A stretch of 19,230 nucleotides of DNA from an uncultured Eubacteriales bacterium (GTDB lineage Bacteria; Bacillota; Clostridia; Oscillospirales; Oscillospiraceae). Location of the stretch: the NCBI GenBank assembly GCA_900549885.1, contig URQA01000037.1, positions 1 to 19,230 on the forward strand, written 5' to 3'. The notes below the pieces were generated by a model. The model was not told where the DNA came from. It saw only the letters and a program-made list of their open reading frames with translations, and ran no database searches. Numbering within the stretch: the first letter of the stretch is position 1; each line of letters begins with the position of its first letter. The position numbers were made by a program, and so were the translations under genes. This document shows positions 1-6,732 of this stretch, piece by piece.

Positions 1-435
1 CAGCTTCTCCGGCTCTGGCAGGCCGGCCAAGGCCATGGCCTCCAGCGCCCGCTCCCGCCGCACAGCCCGGGCCAGTTTGGTGTGGACCCGCAAAGCGTCC
101 TCCACCTGCCGGCCGATCTTCATGGCAGGGTCCAGACTGGTCATGGGCTCCTGAAAGATGATGGACAACTCTTTTCCCTGGTACTGCCGCAGTTCGTCCC
201 GGCTCATGGCCAGCAGGTCCGCCCCATCAAAGAGGGCCTTGCCCGAGATGGCCACCTGGGAGCGCTGGATGAGCCCCATGAGGGCGTGGGCAGTCATGGA
301 CTTGCCGGAGCCCGACTCCCCCACGATGCCTACCACCTCCCCCTCCCCCATCTGGAGGCTGAAATCCTTCACTGCGGCAAAGGGGGCGCTGCGGTCATAG
401 AACTCCACTTTCAAATGTTGGATATCCAACAACAT
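1..435 (-). CDS. Peptide/dipeptide ABC transporter ATP-binding protein (OppD/DppD type), N-terminal 145 residues, cut by window edge
   Basis: This is the nucleotide-binding subunit that would hydrolyse ATP on the cytoplasmic face to drive the importer encoded just upstream. The visible part begins MLLDIQHLKVEFYDR and has a Walker A motif GESGSGKS at residues 39-46 and a Q-loop IIFQEPMTSLDP with the glutamine at residue 95. The 'FQEPMTSLDP' form is typical of the Opp/Dpp/Nik ATPase family. The signature motif, Walker B and C-terminal oligopeptide-transporter domain lie beyond the window. The ATG shares one base with the TGA of the permease gene before it (TGATG), so translation is probably coupled; an in-frame GTG directly upstream is an alternative start. 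A second ATPase (DppF type) probably follows outside the window. The substrate cannot be told from this fragment. Confidence 0.93.
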   Translation of the reverse strand, partial: MLLDIQHLKVEFYDRSAPFAAVKDFSLQMGEGEVVGIVGESGSGKSMTAHALMGLIQRSQVAISGKALFDGADLLAMSRDELRQYQGKELSIIFQEPMTSLDPAMKIGRQVEDALRVHTKLARAVRRERALEAMALAGLPEPEKL

Positions 436-1241
436 CACGTCTCACCCAGCCTTTCCCGGATGCCCTCGCCCACCATGCCAACGCCCAGAATCATCAGGAC
501 CATCACTAGGGCCGGGAACAGGATGAGCCAGGGAGCAGTGGTAAAATAGCTCTGGGCCTCGCTGATCATCCGACCCAAGCTGGTGTCCGGCGGGGTGACG
601 CCGATGCCCAAGTAGCTCATGGATGCCTCGGCCAGCACTGCGTTGTTGAAGCCGATGGTCAGCCCGCTGAGCAGCACTGGCCAAGTGTTCGGCAGGATGT
701 GCAGGAAGATAATCCGTAAATCAGGCACTCCCATCAGCCGGGCGGCCTGAACAAAGTCCCGGTCCCGGTATTTGATGAACTCCCCCCGGGTCAGCCGGGC
801 AAAGCTTGGAATGAACAGGATGCCCAGGGCCAGAATGACGTTATATTTACCCGGGCCGATGATGGCGATGACCACCAGACCCAGCAGGATGCTGGGAAAT
901 GCAGCAATGGCGTCGCAAAAGCGCATGATGACTGCATCCGCGGCCCCGCCATAATAGCCGCACAACGCACCGATGAGAACCCCTGCCACAAAGCCGATGG
1001 CCAGTACCGCCAGGGCAATGGTCAGCGTGGCCCCCGCTCCCTCCAAGGTGCGGGAGAACACATCCCGGCCCATATGGTCGCAGCCGAACAGGTGGCTCAG
1101 GGACGGCCCGGCGTACCGGTCCGGAGCGCTCATGGCAGTGGGGGAGTAGGGTGTCCAGAAGGCCCCCAGCATACTGTACCCCACCGACAGCACGGTGAGC
1201 GCCAGCCCCAGGGTAAGATACCAGTTTTTTTGTTTTCCCAT
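435..1241 (-). CDS. Peptide/dipeptide ABC transporter permease (DppC/OppC type)
   Basis: This is one of the two membrane subunits of the importer, 268 residues. It starts MGKQKNWYLTLGLALTVLSV with a first membrane helix, then a periplasmic-type loop with the family motif 'HLFGCDHMGRDVFSRTLEGA', which is characteristic of DppC/OppC. Several further hydrophobic segments follow. The EAA-type loop that docks onto the ATPase reads QAARLMGVPDLRIIFLHILP. A longer in-frame reading to 1307 exists but would run back through the end of the upstream permease gene. The ATG at 1241 has a GAGGTGAGGG ribosome binding site and lies five bases past the dppB-like stop codon, so it is preferred. Length and topology are normal for the family. 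Confidence 0.93.
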   Translation of the reverse strand: MGKQKNWYLTLGLALTVLSVGYSMLGAFWTPYSPTAMSAPDRYAGPSLSHLFGCDHMGRDVFSRTLEGAGATLTIALAVLAIGFVAGVLIGALCGYYGGAADAVIMRFCDAIAAFPSILLGLVVIAIIGPGKYNVILALGILFIPSFARLTRGEFIKYRDRDFVQAARLMGVPDLRIIFLHILPNTWPVLLSGLTIGFNNAVLAEASMSYLGIGVTPPDTSLGRMISEAQSYFTTAPWLILFPALVMVLMILGVGMVGEGIRERLGET

Positions 1242-1246
1242 GGCCC

Positions 1247-2194
1247 TCACCTCTGTCTCAGCCGGGGATCCATCACCCGGTACAGCAGATCGGCGGCAAA
1301 GTTGCATACCACCACCACCACGGCGATGAACGCCACGATGGCCTGCACTACCGGGTAGTCCCGGTTGCTAATGGACGATACCAGCATCTGCCCGATGCCC
1401 TGTACGGCGAACACCTGCTCCACCACGATGGAGCCGGCCACGATGTCCGCGATAGTCATAGCCAGGAAGGTGATCACCGGGATCATGGCGTTGCGCAGGG
1501 CAAAGCGCCACAGCGCCGCGCTCTTGGAGTTGCCCTTGCTGTAGGCGGTGCGGATATAGTCCTCCTTCATCTCCCCCAAGATAGAACCGCGGAGCATCTT
1601 CACCGTCATGGCCGCCTTCGGCAAGGCGATGGCCAGGGCGGGAAAGAACAAATAGCTCAGATAGGCGCCCAGCCCCTGCTCCGCCGCAGCGCTGAAGCTG
1701 CCCACGGTAAACCAGTGCAGAATCAGGCTGAATACGCAGGTGAGCAAAAATCCCAATAGAAAGTTTGGGATGGACATGGTGATCTGGTTGAGCACCGTCA
1801 GAATCTTGTCAAGTACGCCGCCCTCATAGCGGGCGGCCAAAATTCCCAGTGGCAGTGAGATGACCAGAATCAGTGCAAAGGACATGGCCGCCAGGGCGGC
1901 GGTCACCCCCACGCGGCCGGCCAGCAGCTCGGCCACCGGCATGGCGTAGTTGTAGGACTCTCCCAAGTCCCCGGTGACCAGGCCTCCCAGCCAATCGAAA
2001 TACCGCTGCCACAGAGGCAGGTCCAAGCCCAGCCGCTCCCGCAGGACAGCGATTTGCTCATCAGTAGCGTCCACCCCCAGAATGGCGGTGGTTGGATCCC
2101 CAGGTAAGATGGAAAAGGCCACAAAGGCCAGCACGGTCACCAGCAGCAGCGTAACAATAAGCAGGCCCAGCCGCTTCAGAATGGTTTTTGCCAA
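1247..2194 (-). CDS. Peptide/dipeptide ABC transporter permease (DppB/GsiC type)
   Basis: This is the second membrane subunit, 315 residues, with the usual N-terminal helix (LGLLIVTLLLVTVLAFVAFS) followed by the DppB/OppB signature 'ILPGDPTTAILG' near residues 29-40. Further on, 'GLDLPLWQRYFDWLGGLVTGDLGESYNY' is the conserved extracellular region of this family (positions about 55-82). The EAA loop is 'YIRTAYSKGNSKSAALWRFA', followed by 'LRNAMIPVITF'. It should pair with the DppC-type subunit directly downstream (5-bp gap) to form the translocation pore. It sits 95 bp after the binding-protein gene, and a terminator-like hairpin lies in that gap, so it is probably transcribed at lower level than the binding protein. 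Confidence 0.94.
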   Translation of the reverse strand: MAKTILKRLGLLIVTLLLVTVLAFVAFSILPGDPTTAILGVDATDEQIAVLRERLGLDLPLWQRYFDWLGGLVTGDLGESYNYAMPVAELLAGRVGVTAALAAMSFALILVISLPLGILAARYEGGVLDKILTVLNQITMSIPNFLLGFLLTCVFSLILHWFTVGSFSAAAEQGLGAYLSYLFFPALAIALPKAAMTVKMLRGSILGEMKEDYIRTAYSKGNSKSAALWRFALRNAMIPVITFLAMTIADIVAGSIVVEQVFAVQGIGQMLVSSISNRDYPVVQAIVAFIAVVVVVCNFAADLLYRVMDPRLRQR

Positions 2195-2249
2195 GGGTAC
2201 GCATCCCTTTCGTGTGTAAAGTCAGCCGCCTGGCGGAAGCGGCTTTTGG

Positions 2250-2283
2250 AAAAAGCGGGGCGCTGTCCGCCAGCGCCCCGCTT
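2250..2283 (-). terminator. Strong hairpin terminator between the binding-protein gene and the permease genes
   Basis: On the minus strand a 12-bp perfect stem (AAGCGGGGCGCT with AGCGCCCCGCTT, loop of 7) starts 7 bp past the binding-protein stop codon and is followed by five T residues (2254-2250). It lies inside an otherwise co-directional transporter operon. That fits the common arrangement where a leaky terminator gives excess binding protein over membrane subunits. A second, weaker hairpin (AGCCGC/GCGGCT, 2224-2244) follows just before the next gene. Confidence 0.8.
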
Positions 2284-2289
2284 CCCAGC

Positions 2290-3846
2290 TCAGGCGTAAT
2301 AATAGATGGTGCTCATATCCAGCACATAGGTGCGGTACAATTCCAATCCGCCCAGCTCGGGGGCCATGACCGTCAGGTCACACAGGTCCTGGAGCCAGAC
2401 GCTGGCCGCCTGCTCGCTGAGGATGGTCAGCGCCCGCTTGTACAGCTGCTCCTGCTCCTGCGCATCCAGGCTGGTCCCCGCCTGGTTCACTACGCTGTCG
2501 TACTCCTCGTCGGAGAAGTTAAGGAAATCCCGGCTGTTGTCGGACACATAGCGGATGACCATTTCCCGGGCGGTCATATCACTGGCAGCGATACCGCATA
2601 CCGTAGCCTGGTAGTCCCGGCCCTGGTACACCTGGGACACCCAAGTGGCCCACTCCACTGGGACGATGTTCACCGTGATGCCCACTGCCTTGAGCTGCTC
2701 GGCGATGACGTCAGCGGTCTGCACATGCTGGGTGTAGTTACTGGGTACCGTGATGTCCATGGTGAAGCCATCGGCATAGCCTGCGTCGGCCAGGAGCTGC
2801 TTGGCCTTTTCCACATCGTAGGGGTATGCGTCGTTTAGCTCTTCCATATAGTATTTGCTGAAAGCGGGGTACATGCTGCTGCCCACCTGCACACCGGCGC
2901 CGTCACACACAAAGTCGATGATCTGTTGTACGTCGATGGCATAGCACAGGGCCTGGCGCACCCGCACATCGTCAAAGGGGGCAACGGCGTTGTTCAAATA
3001 CAGCGCCTGAACCAGCTTCATGGTGTCTTCCACCACGGTAAACCGGCCCTCCACCTGGCTGGCTTGGGTGTTGGGCACATGGATGGCCATATCCAGGGAC
3101 CCGCTTTGCAGGCTCATCACCAGGGTGTCGCTGTTGGTGATGATACGGAAGGTCACCTGATCCAGATAGGCCGCCTCACCCCAGTAGCCCTCATACTTCT
3201 TGATAACCATGCTGTCCTGGGGCGTATAAGACACAAACTGGAAGGGCCCGGTGCCGACCGGATTTTGGGCGATGCCATCGCCGGAACCCTCCGGGATGAT
3301 GGCGGCGGTCATGGAGTAAATAAACTCCAGGCTGGGTTCGGCCAGAGTGACGGTCACATGGCTGTCATCCGGGGCGGAAATGTTGGTAACATTAGAAAAC
3401 GCCGAGATCAGAGGCGTTCCATCGTTCTCCGATCCGGCGCAGCGTTCCAGGGAATAGACCACATCTTCCACGGTGACCGGCTCCCCATTGTGGAACGTGA
3501 CGCCTTCCCGCAGGGTGAAGGTGTACGTCAGTCCATCCTCTGAGATCCCATAGTCACTGGCAACGGCTTCTCTCACTTCGCCGTCTGAGCTGGCCTTCAC
3601 CAGCCCCTCGAAGATGTTGAACAACACCTCGCTACTCCCCGCAGCTACCGCCTTGTGGGGGTCGAGGCTGTCCAAATCCTGTGAGATACCCACCGTGACT
3701 GAACCTCCATAGGATGGCTCGCCCGATTGTGCAGGTGCCGTGGGGTTCTCGCTGGTCTGCGTATCTCCTGTACAGCCGTACAGTGAGACCGACAGCATGA
3801 CCGCCGCGGCAAGCAGCAAAAGGGCCCGTTTCTTGCATTTGGGCAT
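2290..3846 (-). CDS. Peptide-type ABC transporter substrate-binding lipoprotein (SBP family 5)
   Basis: This 518-residue protein is the extracellular solute receptor of the importer. It has a lipoprotein signal peptide with basic residues MPKCKKR, a hydrophobic stretch, and the lipobox L-Y-G-C with cysteine 25 as the expected lipidation site. A Thr/Ser/Pro-rich linker follows. The mature part shows family-5 landmarks: 'GISQDLDSLDPHKA' near residue 52, 'LREGVTFHNGEPVTVEDVVYS' near 116-136 and 'VGTGPFQFVSY' near 196. Length is typical for DppA/OppA-like proteins. The start has an AAAGGAAG ribosome binding site. It is the first gene of the importer operon and has a clear promoter upstream. The ligand is unknown; peptides are the default for this family, but nickel, glutathione and opine receptors share the fold. 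Confidence 0.95.
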   Translation of the reverse strand: MPKCKKRALLLLAAAVMLSVSLYGCTGDTQTSENPTAPAQSGEPSYGGSVTVGISQDLDSLDPHKAVAAGSSEVLFNIFEGLVKASSDGEVREAVASDYGISEDGLTYTFTLREGVTFHNGEPVTVEDVVYSLERCAGSENDGTPLISAFSNVTNISAPDDSHVTVTLAEPSLEFIYSMTAAIIPEGSGDGIAQNPVGTGPFQFVSYTPQDSMVIKKYEGYWGEAAYLDQVTFRIITNSDTLVMSLQSGSLDMAIHVPNTQASQVEGRFTVVEDTMKLVQALYLNNAVAPFDDVRVRQALCYAIDVQQIIDFVCDGAGVQVGSSMYPAFSKYYMEELNDAYPYDVEKAKQLLADAGYADGFTMDITVPSNYTQHVQTADVIAEQLKAVGITVNIVPVEWATWVSQVYQGRDYQATVCGIAASDMTAREMVIRYVSDNSRDFLNFSDEEYDSVVNQAGTSLDAQEQEQLYKRALTILSEQAASVWLQDLCDLTVMAPELGGLELYRTYVLDMSTIYYYA

Positions 3847-3978
3847 TTTGCTTCTTCCTTTCTTACTGCATTTCTCTCAACTTATTCAGTTGTAGACTTG
3901 CGGGGCGCGCCCCGCCGCCGGTCCTCCGGTTTTTCACCGCCCGCTCAAAGCAGGTCGGTGTGCCCCGTTGATACCGAC
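3847..3978 (-). promoter_or_regulatory. GC-rich structured 5' leader of the transporter operon
   Basis: Between the predicted transcription start and the binding-protein ATG there are about 130 nt. They contain a 16-bp perfect palindrome (GCGGGGCGCGCCCCGC, 3900-3915), an adjacent CCGG-agga-CCGG hairpin, an inverted repeat CAACT/AGTTG around 3882-3896 and a two-codon ATG CAG TAA mini-ORF. No known riboswitch or T-box consensus was recognised. The structure may affect mRNA stability or translation, but a role is not shown. Confidence 0.3.
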
Positions 3979-3984
3979 TGTGTT

Positions 3985-4012
3985 ATTGTAGCACACATTT
4001 TTTGAATTGCAA
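3985..4012 (-). promoter_or_regulatory. Predicted sigma-A promoter of the peptide transporter operon
   Basis: On the minus strand, -35 TTGCAA (4012-4007), a 16-bp spacer and -10 TACAAT (3990-3985), preceded by TG one base upstream (extended -10). It lies in the AT-rich part of the intergenic gap and faces the binding-protein gene. Confidence 0.75.
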
Positions 4013-4071
4013 GAGAAACCCTCCCGATTTCTGTCCTGTTCCATAATTTTCTGTCCCGCCGGAACAGCAAG

Positions 4072-4098
4072 GCGGGAGATGGACGAGCCATCTCCCGC
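4072..4098 (-). terminator. Hairpin downstream of the radical SAM gene
   Basis: An 11-bp perfect inverted repeat (GCGGGAGATGG / CCATCTCCCGC, loop ACGAG) starts 26 bp past the radical SAM stop codon. The following minus-strand bases (CTTGCTGTTCC) are only weakly T-rich, so it is either a modest intrinsic terminator or an mRNA 3' stabilising hairpin. Confidence 0.6.
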
Positions 4099-4124
4099 AC
4101 AGATCTTTGTCCTGGGCACACAAG

Positions 4125-5516
4125 TCAGGCGCCAGCCTTCTCCTCCCCGCAGGATGCGCAGGCCGCACCGCAGTGGCCTTGCTGCCACAGCCTGTCGGCG
4201 GTGGGCTTCCAGCGGGCGGCGTAGGCATCGCACTTGGCGCACAGGTGCTCGGCGCTCTCCGGGGACTCTGGGTCGGTGGAATGGGCGCCAGTGCGCACCA
4301 CCATCTCCCGCAGCTTTTCCGGGTTTTCCAGCATAGGGCAGGGGCGCAACATGTTGTCGTTGAAGGGCTGTCCGTCGTGATAGGCCATGAACATAGGCCC
4401 CCGCAGGCAGTCCAGCAGGGATTTTTCCCGGATGTTGGAGTCGGAGTAGTGGATGAATACGCAGGGGTCCACGTCGCCGTTGGCATTGATGTGGAGATAA
4501 CGCCGGCCACCGGCAATACACCCGCCCACATACTCCCCGTCATTTTGGAAGTCCAGCAGGAAAATGGGCTTGGTGTGGCGGTAGTTGTCCCGCACCCGGT
4601 GGTACAGCTCCTCTCGCTGCTCTGGAGTAGGCAACAGCTCGGGGGCGGCGTCGTTGCCCACGGGCATGTAGTGGAAGTACCAGGCGAACTTGGCCCCCCA
4701 CGCCACCAGGCCGTCTACAAAGTTCTCAGAACTGATGGATTCCATGTTGGCGCTGGTGTAACAGCAGGACACGCCGAAGGGCAGCTTCTTGGCCTTGAGG
4801 ATGTCCATAGCATGACGCACCTTCTGGAATACCCCCTCTCCCCGGCGGCTGTCAGTGGCCTCTTCGAAGCCTTCCACGCTGATGGCGGGGACGAAGTTTT
4901 TCACCCGGAGCATCTCGTCGGCGAATGCCTCGTCAATGAGGGTGGCGTTGGTAAAGCACAGAAACTCACAATCGTGGTGCTTGTTGCACAGGGCGATCAG
5001 GTCGTTCCGGCGCACCATAGGCTCCCCGCCGGTATAGATGTAGATGTACACTCCCAGCTCCTTACCCTGGGTGATGATGCTGTCAATCTCGTCAAAGCTC
5101 AGGTTCAGCTTGTTGCCGTATTCCGCCGCCCAACAGCCGGTGCAGTGCAAGTTGCAGGCAGAGGTGGGATCCAGCAGAATGGCCCAGGGGATGTTGCAGC
5201 CGTATTTCGTCCGGGCCTCCTCCTGTTTCTTCCATCCGATCAAGTTGCCGTTCAGAATGAAATTTTCAAAAAAGGCCCGACGTACCCCATCGTCGATGTC
5301 TGTCCACATGCTCTTGATGAGCCGGTACCAGTTGTTGTCGGGATTCTCTATCACTCTGCGGAACGCGGCACGCTGGTCGGGAAAACTGCTGGGGCCGTCG
5401 CCGGCGAACTTGTCCACCCAGTCCATTAGCTTGGGGATGTTGGCGTCCGGGTCTTTGTCCAGATACTCGTAGGCTTTGCGGAAGCCAATCTTCTTGACGC
5501 TGTCGCTCAAACTCAT
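4125..5516 (-). CDS. Radical SAM protein with Cys-rich C-terminal region, function unknown
   Basis: A 463-residue radical SAM enzyme. The cluster motif CxxxCxxC is at residues 121, 125 and 128 (SACNLHCTGCW) and is followed by GGEP at 163-166, which helps bind S-adenosylmethionine. About 110 residues precede the barrel. The C-terminal third is rich in cysteine: 'GGCIAGGRRYLHINANGDVDPC' (positions about 348-369), then LLDC, RPCPM, CAKC and a final CGAACASCGEE tail. This resembles a SPASM-type auxiliary iron-sulfur cluster region. The 'GDVDPCVF' stretch is the usual SPASM landmark. The start has AAAGGAAGTG upstream. It has no obvious small-peptide partner; its neighbours are a TetR-type regulator upstream and the transporter operon downstream. 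I recognise this as a recurrent Clostridia family without known function, so no substrate is proposed. Confidence 0.9.
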   Translation of the reverse strand: MSLSDSVKKIGFRKAYEYLDKDPDANIPKLMDWVDKFAGDGPSSFPDQRAAFRRVIENPDNNWYRLIKSMWTDIDDGVRRAFFENFILNGNLIGWKKQEEARTKYGCNIPWAILLDPTSACNLHCTGCWAAEYGNKLNLSFDEIDSIITQGKELGVYIYIYTGGEPMVRRNDLIALCNKHHDCEFLCFTNATLIDEAFADEMLRVKNFVPAISVEGFEEATDSRRGEGVFQKVRHAMDILKAKKLPFGVSCCYTSANMESISSENFVDGLVAWGAKFAWYFHYMPVGNDAAPELLPTPEQREELYHRVRDNYRHTKPIFLLDFQNDGEYVGGCIAGGRRYLHINANGDVDPCVFIHYSDSNIREKSLLDCLRGPMFMAYHDGQPFNDNMLRPCPMLENPEKLREMVVRTGAHSTDPESPESAEHLCAKCDAYAARWKPTADRLWQQGHCGAACASCGEEKAGA

Positions 5517-5620
5517 ACACGAACACTTCCTTTGTCTTGCTCGGCGCGTCCGGCGCGCCGCCCATCAGGTCGGTTATATTACAGCACAGTTCCCGACCGC
5601 GCTCCATTGACAAAGGAAAT

Positions 5621-5645
5621 GCCGTGTCCAGATGTTGGACACGGC
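5621..5645 (-). terminator. Probable terminator after the TetR-type gene
   Basis: A 9-bp perfect hairpin (GCCGTGTCC / GGACACGGC, loop of 7) lies 28 bp beyond the TetR-type stop codon. On the minus strand it is followed by ATTTCCTTTG, a moderately T-rich run. It sits between the TetR-type gene and the radical SAM gene, suggesting separate transcripts. Confidence 0.55.
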
Positions 5646-5654
5646 CCCCTGCTG

Positions 5655-5671
5655 TGTCGAATTTTGCCGAA
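5655..5671 (+). promoter_or_regulatory. Candidate tandem Spo0A boxes (10-bp spacing)
   Basis: TGTCGAA at 5655-5661 and TGCCGAA at 5665-5671 both match the TGNCGAA 0A-box consensus and are exactly 10 bp apart. This is the same arrangement as the classic tandem boxes in the B. subtilis abrB promoter. The site lies just past the TetR-type stop codon and about 140 bp upstream of the radical SAM start. Direct reading of the sequence; regulation by Spo0A is inferred. Confidence 0.45.
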
Positions 5672-5673
5672 AG

Positions 5674-6234
5674 TCACTCCCCGGTCACGTTTTTCCGCTC
5701 CAGCCGTTCCAGGATCGTGTCTACGCCTCCGTCCGAAATGGTGCGCAGGTCGTCCAAATGCTCCAGCGCCTTGCCTGGCATCCCCCGGTCCATCCATCCC
5801 AACACCAGGCTCAGCAGCGTAATCGTGATTAATTCCGCCACAAAATCCGTCTGCTCCCGGGTCACCCGATAACACTTTGCCACCTGCGCCACCTTTTCTG
5901 TCACCAAGGGCAGCGCCCATTTGCGCAAGTAATGCTCCACATAGCTGCGCTCAAAAGAACGGTACAAATTGAGCACCACCGTCCGGTTGCGAACCATCTG
6001 CTCCACCACAACTGACCGGGCGCCCTCCAGATCCTTTTCCTTCCCCAGCAGCTCCAGATCCTGCCGAAGCCCCCAGTCCACCACTGCGTAAAGGTCCTGA
6101 AAATGATAATAAAACGCCTGACGGGAAATTCCGCACCGCTCCGTCAGGTCTTTTACCGTAATATCGCTGATGGTCTTGTCTCTTAATAAAATCAGCAGAG
6201 TATCCAAAATATCCTGCTTTGTGGATTTTGGCAT
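5674..6234 (-). CDS. TetR/AcrR-family transcriptional regulator
   Basis: A 186-residue one-component regulator. The N-terminal helix-turn-helix is at residues 25-45 (ITVKDLTERCGISRQAFYYHF), with the SRQAFYYHF end typical of TetR recognition helices. The remaining roughly 135 residues form the ligand-binding and dimerisation part; its style resembles the DhaS-like TetR subgroup common in Firmicutes. The start has AAGGAG eight bases upstream. It is divergent from the two TSUP transporter genes, and its promoter contains an imperfect 31-bp dyad (6273-6303). The simplest reading is autoregulation plus control of the divergent pair. The effector is unknown. Confidence 0.9.
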   Translation of the reverse strand: MPKSTKQDILDTLLILLRDKTISDITVKDLTERCGISRQAFYYHFQDLYAVVDWGLRQDLELLGKEKDLEGARSVVVEQMVRNRTVVLNLYRSFERSYVEHYLRKWALPLVTEKVAQVAKCYRVTREQTDFVAELITITLLSLVLGWMDRGMPGKALEHLDDLRTISDGGVDTILERLERKNVTGE

Positions 6235-6272
6235 ATCGTCACTCCTTAATGTGTGAACGCGGTCCGCTTCCT

Positions 6273-6303
6273 TCGATTGCAGTCAGTATATCACAGGATT
6301 CGA
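6273..6303. promoter_or_regulatory. Imperfect dyad over the TetR-gene promoter, candidate operator
   Basis: A 31-bp stretch with TCGA at both ends and 18 of 31 positions symmetric. It covers the -10 of the minus-strand promoter and part of its spacer. Size and position fit a TetR-type autoregulatory operator, but the symmetry is imperfect. Confidence 0.35.
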
Positions 6304-6313
6304 CAGATTTCAA
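6285..6313 (-). promoter_or_regulatory. Predicted sigma-A promoter of the TetR-type gene
   Basis: On the minus strand, -35 TTGAAA (6313-6308), 17-bp spacer, -10 TATACT (6290-6285) preceded by TG-A (extended -10). A TGTCGAA (0A-box-like) heptamer lies in the spacer at 6299-6305. No equally good promoter was found for the divergent plus-strand genes. Confidence 0.8.
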
Positions 6314-6372
6314 CGCACGTTTTCCGCATAAAGGCCGGCTGGCGGGCCATACTGGACAGGGAGGGATGTTTG

Positions 6373-6732
6373 ATGAAAAAAAGCGGAGTGCACTGGTACG
6401 CCCTGGCCGGCGGCGCGGCAGGGCTGGTCAATGGATTTTTCGGGGGCGGCGGGGGCATGGTGCTGGTCCCCTTGCTCGCTGGAAAATGCGGTCTGGACCA
6501 GCGCCGGGCTTTCGCCACTTCTATCGCCATTATCGCACCGCTGTGCGCCCTGTCCGCCTCCATCTACTACTTCCGGGGCGGCCTGGATCCCAAGGCGGCT
6601 CTGCCTTACCTGGCCGGCGGACTGGTGGGCGGCTTGGTGGGCGGGAAGGTATTTAAAAAGCTGTCTATGGTATGGCTGCGCCGAGTTTTCGCCCTGCTGA
6701 TCCTGTACGGGGGCGTGAGGGCACTGCTATGA
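6373..6732 (+). CDS. Half-size TauE/SafE (TSUP) family membrane protein, first of a pair
   Basis: A 119-residue protein with about four membrane helices. It carries the TSUP repeat motif 'GLVNGFFGGGGGMVLVPLL' (residues about 17-35), then SIAIIAPLCALSASIYYF and 'GGLVGGLVGGKVF'. The TSUP family exports or imports sulfur-containing anions and organic acids such as sulfite, sulfoacetate or thiosulfate. A usual family member has about 250 residues and two such repeats; this gene holds only one. A longer in-frame reading back to 6253 exists, but the ATG at 6373 is preceded by GGGAGGG and begins the hydrophobic protein cleanly. Its TGA overlaps the ATG of the next gene (ATGA), so the two halves are translationally coupled and probably assemble together. 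The substrate is unknown. Confidence 0.87.
   Translation: MKKSGVHWYALAGGAAGLVNGFFGGGGGMVLVPLLAGKCGLDQRRAFATSIAIIAPLCALSASIYYFRGGLDPKAALPYLAGGLVGGLVGGKVFKKLSMVWLRRVFALLILYGGVRALL

Noticed and set aside
3847..4124. Possible RiPP precursor peptide beside the radical SAM gene
   Set aside because: The gap holds only a hairpin, a promoter and a leader; no short frame with a ribosome binding site and a Cys- or Gly-rich core was found.
4107..5429. Long plus-strand open frame opposite the radical SAM gene
   Set aside because: It is antisense to a clear radical SAM protein, lacks a ribosome binding site, and its translation is a Gly/Val/His-rich sequence with no recognisable family. GC-rich codon bias opens the opposite strand.
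5576..5613. Sigma-A promoter for the radical SAM gene using TTGTCA and TAATAT
   Set aside because: The spacer would be 26 bp, far too long. A different pairing (TGGAGC and TGTAAT) has a poor -35, so no promoter is called.
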